From assembly GCA_030635465.1 (NCBI GenBank), contig DAOVYU010000124.1, positions 1 through 5,218 on the forward strand: a stretch of 5,218 bases of DNA, written 5' to 3'. Position numbers and translations under genes: made by a program. A model generated the notes under the pieces. That model was given only the letters and a program-made list of their open reading frames with translations, made no database searches and was not told the DNA's origin. Below, piece by piece: positions 1 to 5,218 of the stretch; position 1 is the stretch's first letter, and each line of letters starts with the position of its first letter. This DNA is from Bacteroidales bacterium (GTDB lineage Bacteria; Bacteroidota; Bacteroidia; Bacteroidales; JAADJA01).

Positions 1-1
1 A

Positions 2-250
2 AAAGAATGTTTAGAGGAGGCTTATTTAAATGGTCCTTCCACAAAAGGTGCAAACAATGAGGGAATTCTTCCAAATGATGAAGAACTTCCTATCATTCTT
101 GATAAAGTTTATCCGTGTCATGAAGTAGTTAAAATCGACTACTATCTTCCTGGATGTCCACCACGTGCAGATCTAATCTGGAATGCATTGGTGGCATTGG
201 TAACAGGCGATGAGATGAAACTGCCTTACGAAGTTGTAAAATTTGATTAA
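2..250 (+). CDS. hoxY: NAD-coupled [NiFe] hydrogenase small subunit, C-terminal end (5' partial)
   Basis: Only the last 82 codons are present; the frame is open to the left edge and ends in TAA. The fragment contains the sequence KIDYYLPGCPPRADLIW (residues 44-60 of the fragment), the signature that closes the proximal [4Fe-4S] cluster site in small subunits of group 3 [NiFe] hydrogenases; Cys52 of the fragment would be the last cluster ligand. The protein passes electrons between the NiFe site of HoxH and the diaphorase module in the cytoplasm. It ends soon after the GCPP motif without a further ferredoxin-like or membrane domain, as in the short HoxY subunits. The assignment to HoxY rather than the related MvhG type rests mainly on the adjoining HoxH, 18 nt downstream. 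An additional cysteine (Cys39 of the fragment, in YPCHEVV) lies 13 residues before the cluster cysteine. Family membership is nearly certain; the subgroup is likely. Confidence 0.85.
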   Translation, partial: KECLEEAYLNGPSTKGANNEGILPNDEELPIILDKVYPCHEVVKIDYYLPGCPPRADLIWNALVALVTGDEMKLPYEVVKFD

Positions 251-268
251 TCGTAAAGACTTAGAAAA

Positions 269-1720
269 ATGGAACAGAAAATAACAATAGAACCTGTAAC
301 CAGAGTTGAAGGACACGGAAAGGTTACAATCCACATTGATGAAGAAGGTAATGTCTCTCAAAGCCGACTGCATATTGTTGAATTCAGGGGTTTTGAACGT
401 TTTGTTCAGGGCCGCCCTTATTGGGAAGCACCAGTATTGGTTCAGCGTTTATGTGGTATTTGCCCGGTAAGCCATCACTTGGCTGCAGCAAAAGCATTGG
501 ATGTAATTGTTGGTGCCGGAACCGGAGACGGATTAACTCCCACAGGCGAAAAAATGAGAAGGTTAATGCATTATGGACAAATATTCCAGTCGCATGCATT
601 GCACTTTTTCCATTTGGTATCTCCTGATTTATTATTTGGTGTTGATGCAGATCCAGCTATTCGTAATATAATTGGTGTAGCTAAAAAACATCCTGATCTT
701 GCTGTTCAGGGTGTGATGATGCGTAAATATGGCCAGGAGATAATTAAAGCAACAGCTGGTAAAAAAATTCACGGTACCGGAGCTATTCCTGGAGGAATTA
801 ATAAGCATTTAACCCAGGAAGAAAAAGATAGCTTCCTGAACGGCCCTGATCCGCTGAATATTGATAAGATGATCTCATGGTCTATTGATGCTGTTAACTT
901 TCTGAAGGCCTATCATAAAGAAAACAAAGAATTTATTGATGGTTTTGCAGCATTCCCTTCAAGCCATTTAAGTTTGGTAAGAAAAGATGGAGCTCTTGAT
1001 CTTTATCATGGTGTTTTAAGAGCTGTGGATGCCAATGGTAAAAAAATCCTACATGATGTAGATTACCAGGATTACCTGAAGTATATAAATGAAGAAGTGA
1101 AAAACTGGAGTTACATGAAATTCCCATATCTTCTTGAATATGGTAAAAAAGATGGTTGGTATAGGGTTGGGCCATTGGCTCGTTTGAATACCTGCGACTT
1201 TATACCATCTCCACTTGCTCAGAAAGAATTTGAAGAGTTTAAGGCATATACAAAAGGTAAACCAAACAACATGTCTATGCATATGCACTGGGCCAGATTA
1301 ATAGAGATACTGCATGCTGCTGAAATGATGAAAGAGTTACTAAATGATCCGGATCTGATGAAAGGTGATTTAGTTGTTAAAGGTAAAAAACAAAGCGAAG
1401 GAGTTGGTGTGATTGAAGCTCCTCGCGGAACCTTGTTTCATCATTATGGTATCAATGAGCATGATCAATTGACCATGGCTAATCTAATCGTTTCTACAAC
1501 AAGCAATAATGAGCCAATGAATGTAGCTGTAAATCATGCTGCCAAACAATTCATGAACGGCCAAAAGAAAATTACCGAAGGAATGATGAATGCGGTTGAA
1601 GTTGCTATCAGAGCATATGATCCATGCTTAAGTTGTGCAACGCATGCTATGGGGCAAATGCCATTAGAAGTAGTGTTAGTAGATGAGAAAAATCAGATCA
1701 TTGACCGTAAAAGACGATAA
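269..1720 (+). CDS. hoxH: NAD-coupled bidirectional [NiFe] hydrogenase large subunit HoxH (precursor)
   Basis: This is the catalytic subunit that carries the NiFe(CN)2CO site and interconverts H2 with protons and electrons, which the Hox complex exchanges with NAD(H) in the cytoplasm. At 483 residues it has the usual HoxH length. Visible signatures are PVTRVEGH (9-16), VEFRGFERF (37-45), the N-terminal nickel motif RLCGICPVSHH (60-70; Cys62, Cys65), GQIFQSHALHFFHL (103-116), APRG (384-387) and the C-terminal nickel motif DPCLSCATH (451-459; Cys453, Cys456). After His459 come 24 residues starting AMGQMPLEV, the tail removed once nickel is inserted; cleavage after this His is known for the Ralstonia enzyme. 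The VEFRGFE and CGICPVSH motifs and the AMGQMPL tail fit group 3d best; group 3c (MvhA) is the nearest alternative. The ATG at 269 gives the standard N-terminus MEQKITIEPVTR; there is no Shine-Dalgarno, only an A-rich leader. It lies between hoxY and the maturation protease. Confidence 0.97.
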   Translation: MEQKITIEPVTRVEGHGKVTIHIDEEGNVSQSRLHIVEFRGFERFVQGRPYWEAPVLVQRLCGICPVSHHLAAAKALDVIVGAGTGDGLTPTGEKMRRLMHYGQIFQSHALHFFHLVSPDLLFGVDADPAIRNIIGVAKKHPDLAVQGVMMRKYGQEIIKATAGKKIHGTGAIPGGINKHLTQEEKDSFLNGPDPLNIDKMISWSIDAVNFLKAYHKENKEFIDGFAAFPSSHLSLVRKDGALDLYHGVLRAVDANGKKILHDVDYQDYLKYINEEVKNWSYMKFPYLLEYGKKDGWYRVGPLARLNTCDFIPSPLAQKEFEEFKAYTKGKPNNMSMHMHWARLIEILHAAEMMKELLNDPDLMKGDLVVKGKKQSEGVGVIEAPRGTLFHHYGINEHDQLTMANLIVSTTSNNEPMNVAVNHAAKQFMNGQKKITEGMMNAVEVAIRAYDPCLSCATHAMGQMPLEVVLVDEKNQIIDRKRR

Positions 1721-1725
1721 GTGTA

Positions 1726-2226
1726 GTGTCAAAATATAAAATTCTAATCTATGGATATGGAAATCCAGGTCGTCAGGATGACGGCCTGGGGAATCAATTC
1801 GTAGAATTGTTTGAAGATTGGGTAAAAGAACAAAAATTGGAGGGTTTTGAATTTGATAGTAATTACCAACTAAATATTGAAGATGCTGCTGCTGTTGCAG
1901 ATAAAGACCTGGTAATTTTTATTGATGCATCAATAGAGGATATTGAGAACTTTATATTAACACCGGTAGATGCTTCAACAAAAGTTGCTTTTACAACTCA
2001 TGCAGCATCTCCAGGTTACATTATGGGGCTTTCAAAAAAAATATATAATAAGTTCCCTCCTACATACCTTCTCCATATAAAAGGATATGAATGGGACTTT
2101 AAAGAGGGATTAACCAAAAAAGCAAAACAAAATTTGGAAGACTCGTTGAAAACGATGAAAGAAAAATTGATGAACCCATCTGAATTGATTCATTCTTTCG
2201 AAGAATTTGATATATCAATCGAGTAA
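1726..2226 (+). CDS. hoxW: HoxW-type hydrogenase maturation endopeptidase
   Basis: This 166-residue protein belongs to the HyaD/HybD/HycI (M52) family of nickel-dependent endopeptidases, which cut the C-terminal tail off the hydrogenase large subunit after metal insertion. The N-terminal motif YGYGNPGRQDDGLG (9-22) is diagnostic. By analogy with HybD (Glu16, Asp62, His93) the nickel-sensing ligands would be Asp18 or Asp19, Asp67 in VIFIDA, and His92 in TTHAASPG. The segment HIKGYEWDFKEGLT (117-130) resembles the GYE region of proteases dedicated to HoxH. The gene starts with GTG: an in-frame TAA at 1708 and the lack of any ATG before the GNPG motif make GTG 1726 the only sensible start. It lies 5 nt after the hoxH stop, so the two are probably translationally coupled and HoxH is the obvious substrate. 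About 30 residues after the family core are charged and unassigned. Family assignment is firm; the symbol follows from context. Confidence 0.92.
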   Translation: MSKYKILIYGYGNPGRQDDGLGNQFVELFEDWVKEQKLEGFEFDSNYQLNIEDAAAVADKDLVIFIDASIEDIENFILTPVDASTKVAFTTHAASPGYIMGLSKKIYNKFPPTYLLHIKGYEWDFKEGLTKKAKQNLEDSLKTMKEKLMNPSELIHSFEEFDISIE

Positions 2227-2249
2227 AATATTAATCTAAATAAATTATC

Positions 2250-3221
2250 ATGGACCTATCAACAGAATACATGGGATTAAAGCTGAAAAATCCCATCATT
2301 GTCAGTAGTTCTAAATTGACTGGTGATATTAAAAACATTAAAAAATGTGCGGATCAGGGAGCAGGTGCTATAGTTATAAAATCATTGTTTGAAGAGCAAT
2401 TGATCGCTGACTCCAATGCTTTAATGGATCAGGATATTAAATATTTCTGGTTTCCAGAAGCTATTGAGCATATCAATAAACATTCGAAGGAATTTGGTTT
2501 AAAACAAGTACTTAGTTTAATAAAAAGTGCTAAGAGTTATGCAGATATTCCTATTATAGCCAGTATCAACTGTATTTCTGCTCATGAATGGCCACAATTT
2601 GCAAAAATATTGGAAGAAGCTGGTGCAGATGCTATTGAGTTAAATATTGCCATATTCCCATTTGATAAGTACATGGCTTGTGCTGATATCGCTGATAAAT
2701 ATATAGAGATTATTGATAAAGTCAAGGCCCATGTTAATATCCCTGTTTCGGTAAAAATGGGAAGCTATTTCACAAATCTTATTCAAATAACCAATAGGTT
2801 AGATGAAACTGGTGTTGATGGAATGGTATTGTTTAACAGGTATTATCGCCCTGATATTGATATTGAAACTGAAACCATCGTTCGCGACAATATTCTTAGC
2901 AGCCCATTGGAAGTAACCAAGTCACTTCGGTGGATTGCTTTATTATCTCCCTTATTGAAATGTGATTTAGCAGCTGGTACAGGTATTCATGATTACTCAG
3001 GGGTGGTAAAACAATTGCTTGCTGGTGCATCAGCAACTCAAATTTGCTCAACACTTTTTAACAATGGTATAAGTTATATTGATACCATTTTATTTGACTT
3101 ACAAAAATGGATGGAAAAACATCATTATGAATCTATTTCTGAGTTTAAAGGTAAAGTTGCAAATAAAGAGGGCAGTTCACAGAAATTTGAACGGATGCAG
3201 TTCCTGAAAAAGGAGATTTAA
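2250..3221 (+). CDS. Dihydroorotate dehydrogenase-like FMN protein lacking the catalytic cysteine
   Basis: The 323-residue product is a TIM-barrel flavoprotein of the DHOD/PreA superfamily, of the kind annotated as 'dihydroorotate dehydrogenase-like protein'. It begins with the typical STEYMGLKLKNPIIVSS (4-20). Likely FMN contacts are Lys44 (VIKSL), Asn107 (SINC), Asn132 (ELNI), Lys169 (VSVKM) and Asn196 (LFNRYY), with AAGTGIHD (241-248) and GASATQICSTLF (259-270) as the phosphate-binding part. In true class 1 DHODs and in PreA the ELN strand continues into SCPN or SCPH with the catalytic Cys; here it reads ELNIAIFPFD, with Ile135 at the expected Cys position. Orotate synthesis is therefore doubtful and the substrate is unknown. 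The gene starts 23 nt after hoxW and is followed by a strong terminator, so it is probably the last gene of the hydrogenase transcript. A redox role linked to it is inference. No iron-sulphur domain or membrane segment is visible. Confidence 0.88.
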   Translation: MDLSTEYMGLKLKNPIIVSSSKLTGDIKNIKKCADQGAGAIVIKSLFEEQLIADSNALMDQDIKYFWFPEAIEHINKHSKEFGLKQVLSLIKSAKSYADIPIIASINCISAHEWPQFAKILEEAGADAIELNIAIFPFDKYMACADIADKYIEIIDKVKAHVNIPVSVKMGSYFTNLIQITNRLDETGVDGMVLFNRYYRPDIDIETETIVRDNILSSPLEVTKSLRWIALLSPLLKCDLAAGTGIHDYSGVVKQLLAGASATQICSTLFNNGISYIDTILFDLQKWMEKHHYESISEFKGKVANKEGSSQKFERMQFLKKEI

Positions 3222-3242
3222 TAATTTATCCCAAAGAATAAG

Positions 3243-3266
3243 AAACCCGGTTAATTGGCCGGGTTT
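3243..3266. terminator. Bidirectional rho-independent terminator
   Basis: AAACCCGG (3243-3250) pairs perfectly with CCGGGTTT (3259-3266) around an 8-nt loop, TTAATTGG. On the + strand the stem runs into TTTTCTATTTT; on the - strand it also ends in a T run followed by a T-rich stretch. It lies 22 nt after the stop of the DHOD-like gene and 1 nt beyond the stop of the small - strand gene, so it suits both converging transcripts. Confidence 0.88.
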
Positions 3267-3267
3267 T

Positions 3268-3483
3268 CTATTTTAACGCTACTAGATTATCGATCAAGCC
3301 ATTCTCTCCTATTCGATAACCCTTTGAGTTTACTCCATCTTTTATAATATTTTTTCCTTCACAAGCTGTTAATCCCTGCCATTTACAATTGATTATTATA
3401 CAATGGCTCAATCCATTAATTTGAATCCCCCAACATTCATACATCGATAATTTACTGGTATCAACGCTTTTCATAACATTCAT
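3268..3483 (-). CDS. Small four-cysteine protein of unknown function
   Basis: I do not recognise this 71-residue protein. It has four cysteines (Cys17, 28, 33, 41) spaced C-x10-C-x4-C-x7-C, in the order YECWGIQ, LSHCIII, INCKWQG and TACEGK. A Gly/Asn/Lys-rich tail (43-64) ends in GYRIGENGLIDN. There is no signal peptide and no convincing membrane span, so it is probably cytoplasmic. The cysteines could bind a metal, but this is only suggested by their number and spacing. Three things favour a real gene: its stop adjoins a terminator that works in its direction, a full-consensus TAnnTTTG element lies about 24 nt upstream of the ATG at 3483, and the + strand here is otherwise an unusually long gap. 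The frame stays open upstream to 3642, but that extension would cross its own promoter and overlap the deacetylase start, so the ATG at 3483 is preferred; 3474 (Met4) is another option. Confidence 0.6.
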   Translation of the reverse strand: MNVMKSVDTSKLSMYECWGIQINGLSHCIIINCKWQGLTACEGKNIIKDGVNSKGYRIGENGLIDNLVALK

Positions 3484-3506
3484 TAAGATTAAATATAAAT
3501 CAGCTT

Positions 3507-3541
3507 CAAATGTATAAATATTACATGTAAGCATGATCAAT
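3507..3541 (-). promoter_or_regulatory. Predicted Bacteroidota-type promoter for the small four-Cys gene
   Basis: Read on the - strand, TACATTTG (3514-3507) matches the Bacteroidota -7 consensus TAnnTTTG at every fixed position. A partial -33 element, ATTG (3541-3538; consensus TTTG), lies 23 bp further upstream, slightly more than the usual distance. Transcription would begin near 3500, leaving a leader of roughly 17 nt before the ATG at 3483. The -7 element is convincing; the -33 element is weak. Confidence 0.5.
3521..3530. promoter_or_regulatory. Perfect 10-bp palindrome, possible operator
   Basis: TTACATGTAA is a perfect dyad located between the predicted -33 and -7 elements of the - strand promoter, where a bound repressor would block RNA polymerase. 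No regulator gene is in the window. In AT-rich DNA a 10-bp palindrome can arise by chance, so this is a suggestion from position and symmetry only. Confidence 0.25.
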
Positions 3542-3585
3542 ATTTTAAAATTGTTTTCAAAATTGAGCAAACTGAAGGTGTGATT

Positions 3586-3599
3586 TTGTATATTTACAA
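3586..3599 (+). promoter_or_regulatory. Possible -7 region and inverted repeat upstream of the deacetylase gene
   Basis: TATATTTA (3589-3596) matches TAnnTTTG at all but the last fixed position and would place the transcription start about 15-20 nt before the ATG at 3620. It sits in the inverted repeat TTGTA-TATT-TACAA (3586-3599). A possible -33 element is ATTG at 3562-3565, 23 bp upstream. The match is imperfect, but this is the best candidate between the small gene and the deacetylase. Confidence 0.35.
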
Positions 3600-3619
3600 C
3601 CTTATTAGAAAAGATTAAA

Positions 3620-4507
3620 ATGAAGGTACTTTTTAATAGCAAATTTTTAAATCATAATGTTGATAGTGATGCAGAAGGGGCTTACCGTATTGAGCAATTT
3701 CCAAAAAAATATAAGGACAGGGATCGGAATGGTGAAGAATATATTACATTGGTTCATTCTGAAAATTATAAACAACTAATTAAGGAAGGCTGTATAAATA
3801 GTGAAATACTTGCTGAAGTTCAACTTAATCCTGCAAGTTATGAAGCTGCTATTTCTGCTGTGGGTTTGGCAGTTCAGGCTTCAGAATACAATGATTTTGC
3901 CGTTATCCGGCCTCCGGGTCACCATTCAGGTCGTGAAAGATCTGCTGGATTCTGTCTTTTTAATAATATTGCCATAGCTGCACAAAAATTAGTAAACGAA
4001 GGCAAACGGGTTTTTATATTTGATATTGACGGCCATCACGGTGATGGAACACAAGCTATATTTTATAATTCTGATCAAGTATATTACTTTTCTATTCACC
4101 AGGCCTATGCCTATCCATTTACCGGATTTTCCAATGAAACAGGAGAAGGAAAAGGTGAAGGTTATACAACAAATATTCCTTTGATTGCAGGAGCGGGCGA
4201 TAAGGATTTTATGAAAGCCATCGACCAGGCCATTGCTGAAGCAAAAAAATTTGAAGCTGATGTGATTGCTGTTTCAGCTGGTTTTGATGCCTATGAAAAA
4301 GACAGGTTACTGGGGTTAAAATATTCAATGAAGTCATACTATGAATGCGCCTTTAAGCTAAGAAGATCTTTCCGTAATATTTTTGCAGTATTAGAAGGTG
4401 GTTATCATCTTGAGATTATGGATTGTGTAGAAATTTTTATCGAAGGTATTAAAGTTGGGGCACGTCCACCGAAGGATCGTTTTGATCATTCCATGTCATT
4501 GGGGTAG
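3620..4507 (+). CDS. Histone deacetylase / acetylpolyamine amidohydrolase family protein
   Basis: This 295-residue protein is a zinc-dependent amidohydrolase of the arginase/deacetylase fold, which removes acetyl groups from N-acetyl-lysine, acetylpolyamines or similar compounds. The family's landmarks are all present: IRPPGHHSGRERSAGFCLFN (96-115) with the His101/His102 pair, FDIDGHHGDGTQ (134-145) with metal ligands Asp137 and His139, SAGFDAYEKD (219-228) with the third ligand Asp223, and LEGGYHLE (258-265) with the transition-state Tyr262. The SAGFDA and LEGGY forms resemble class II and bacterial enzymes more than class I. The N-terminus MKVLFNSKFLNHN corresponds to the normal first strand, so the ATG at 3620 is credible, although the usual HPE-x-P-x-R motif is replaced by DAEGAYRI (17-24). 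It is slightly shorter than many homologues but looks intact. There is no signal peptide, so it is cytoplasmic. The substrate cannot be told from sequence. It probably shares a transcript with the membrane-protein gene 22 nt downstream. Confidence 0.95.
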   Translation: MKVLFNSKFLNHNVDSDAEGAYRIEQFPKKYKDRDRNGEEYITLVHSENYKQLIKEGCINSEILAEVQLNPASYEAAISAVGLAVQASEYNDFAVIRPPGHHSGRERSAGFCLFNNIAIAAQKLVNEGKRVFIFDIDGHHGDGTQAIFYNSDQVYYFSIHQAYAYPFTGFSNETGEGKGEGYTTNIPLIAGAGDKDFMKAIDQAIAEAKKFEADVIAVSAGFDAYEKDRLLGLKYSMKSYYECAFKLRRSFRNIFAVLEGGYHLEIMDCVEIFIEGIKVGARPPKDRFDHSMSLG

Positions 4508-4529
4508 CAAATTAGAAATAGTATTAATA

Positions 4530-4835
4530 ATGGTTAAACTAGCTCTTATTTCTTTCACAATATTAATTATAAATATGCCCTTTGGATACTGGCGGGCTAA
4601 TGTAAAAAAGTATTCCTTACAATGGATAATTGCGATTCACATTCCGGTACTGATTGGTATTATTGAAAGAATTGTCAGTCACCTGGAGTTTTCCTGGACA
4701 ACCTTACCTGTATTTATTTTAGTATTTTTTATAGGACAATTCCTTGGAGGTAAACTTTATCACTTTATGAAAGATATTAAGCATTTCAATGTTTCATCTT
4801 GCTTTGTAATGGATTGTTTGAGGAATTGCCATTGA
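4530..4835 (+). CDS. Small multi-pass membrane protein of unknown function
   Basis: The 101-residue product has three hydrophobic stretches, about residues 3-16, 31-47 and 58-74, separated by a basic segment, FGYWRANVKKYS (18-29), and a short polar loop, ERIVSHLEFS (46-55). This suggests two or three inner-membrane helices, the first possibly acting as a signal anchor. The PFGYWRxNVKK...QWxxAIHIPV and FFIGQFLGGK segments resemble conserved hypothetical proteins I have seen in Bacteroidota and related groups, but I can name no function. The frame is open upstream to an ATG at 4455, but that part overlaps the deacetylase gene and reads as its out-of-frame shadow, so the ATG at 4530, directly before the first hydrophobic segment, is chosen. 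The C-terminal tail has three cysteines close together (Cys91, 96, 100). It is likely co-transcribed with the deacetylase. Confidence 0.75.
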   Translation: MVKLALISFTILIINMPFGYWRANVKKYSLQWIIAIHIPVLIGIIERIVSHLEFSWTTLPVFILVFFIGQFLGGKLYHFMKDIKHFNVSSCFVMDCLRNCH

Positions 4836-4847
4836 AAAGGATTTACA

Positions 4848-5218
4848 TCAGTACTTTAGTAATTTATATACTTTGTTATCGTTGCTGGAATGTATTCTGC
4901 AAAAATACAGACCAGTCTGAACAGCTTCTAAATCAAATTTGACTTTGTTTCCAGAAGTGGATATTTTATAAATTTCTTTACCATTGATATCCGATATTTC
5001 AATAAGTATATTATCTTCTTTTGGATTTTGGATAGTTATAAAACCTTTAAATGGATTTGGTCCAACTATAATATTGTCAAAGAGGATATCAGAAAAGCCA
5101 CTATTATCTATAATATTAACATTAATCGTATCAAAATATGTACAACTATCCTCTGTGACAATTACATTATAAATCCAATCACCAGCACCCAATTCAGAAC
5201 AATTTACTGTAACGAATT
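4848..5218 (-). CDS. Secreted or surface protein with T9SS type A sorting domain (C-terminal end, 5' partial)
   Basis: The last 122 codons of a larger - strand gene are present; the frame runs open to the right edge, so the N-terminus with its expected signal peptide is outside. Residues 1-36 of the fragment (including GDWIYNVIV and FDTINVNI) look like the final strands of an Ig/PKD-like beta-sandwich. Residues 46-122 form a typical Por secretion system C-terminal domain: VGPNPFKGFITI (51-62), ILIEISDINGKEIY (70-83), TGLYFCRI (101-108) and the basic C-terminus KVYKLLKY. This domain directs export across the outer membrane by the type IX system and is then removed or replaced by an anchor. A TTG at 5192 could be read as a start, but the frame continues upstream in register with the domain fold, so the gene is cut by the window edge. 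The protein's function depends on the missing part. Confidence 0.88.
   Translation of the reverse strand, partial: FVTVNCSELGAGDWIYNVIVTEDSCTYFDTINVNIIDNSGFSDILFDNIIVGPNPFKGFITIQNPKEDNILIEISDINGKEIYKISTSGNKVKFDLEAVQTGLYFCRIHSSNDNKVYKLLKY

Noticed and set aside
384..599. Open frame of 71 codons on the - strand inside hoxH
   Set aside because: It is antisense to highly conserved hoxH coding sequence and shows no recognisable protein; a shadow frame.
421..627. + strand open frame of 68 codons in another frame within hoxH
   Set aside because: It overlaps the conserved CGIC region in a different frame and resembles no family.
933..1288. Two overlapping - strand open frames inside hoxH
   Set aside because: Both lie antisense to hoxH, overlap each other in different frames and are rich in His/Phe as expected from reverse reading of Met/Lys-rich codons.
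3484..3642. N-terminal extension of the small - strand gene up to 3642
   Set aside because: It would span the full-consensus promoter element and overlap the first codons of the deacetylase gene; the ATG at 3483 fits the predicted transcript.
4455..4529. Upstream in-frame start for the membrane protein
   Set aside because: The extra 25 residues are an out-of-frame reading of the deacetylase C-terminus; the hydrophobic protein starts naturally at 4530.
4891..4909. Hairpin TGTATT/AATACA as a terminator for the membrane-protein gene
   Set aside because: Only six AT-rich base pairs, no T run after it, and it lies inside the coding region of the T9SS-domain gene.
4984..5172. + strand open frame of 62 codons
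   Set aside because: Antisense to the T9SS sorting domain, which is clearly the coding frame.
1..5218. CRISPR array, tRNA/rRNA gene, insertion sequence or phage genes
   Set aside because: No regularly spaced repeats, cloverleaf, transposase or terminal inverted repeats were seen anywhere in the window.

Overview
The window looks like chromosomal DNA of a member of the Bacteroidota, probably anaerobic or facultative. The evidence is AT-rich DNA, no convincing Shine-Dalgarno sequence before any gene, a TAnnTTTG-type promoter element, and a protein that ends in a type IX secretion (T9SS) sorting domain, a system restricted to this phylum. Genus cannot be judged from the sequence.

Positions 1-3266 (+ strand) are the 3' end of a bidirectional, NAD-coupled [NiFe] hydrogenase operon (group 3d, Hox type). 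In order it holds the C-terminal end of the small subunit HoxY, the complete large subunit HoxH with its cleavable 24-residue tail, and the HoxW-type endopeptidase expected to remove that tail. These are followed by a flavoprotein of the dihydroorotate dehydrogenase-like family that lacks the usual catalytic cysteine. Gaps are 18, 5 and 23 nt, with no terminator until the strong hairpin at 3243-3266, so the four genes probably share one transcript. The diaphorase genes (hoxE/F/U) would be expected upstream, outside the window.

Positions 3268-3619 hold a small gene on the - strand for a 71-residue, four-cysteine protein of unknown function. It converges on the hox operon and shares its terminator. 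Upstream lies a compact divergent control region (3484-3619) with a full-consensus -7 element for the small gene, a weaker one for the next + strand gene, and two small inverted repeats.

Positions 3620-4835 (+ strand) carry a histone deacetylase/acetylpolyamine amidohydrolase family enzyme with all metal-binding and catalytic residues. It is followed 22 nt later by a small multi-pass membrane protein of unknown function.

Positions 4848-5218 (- strand) are the 3' end of a secreted or surface protein with a T9SS sorting domain. Its 5' part lies beyond the window. It converges on the membrane-protein gene with a gap of only 12 nt.

The hydrogenase segment has a clear shared job: HoxY/HoxH catalyse hydrogen turnover and HoxW matures HoxH. 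The role of the DHOD-like protein there, and of the two small unknown proteins, is open.
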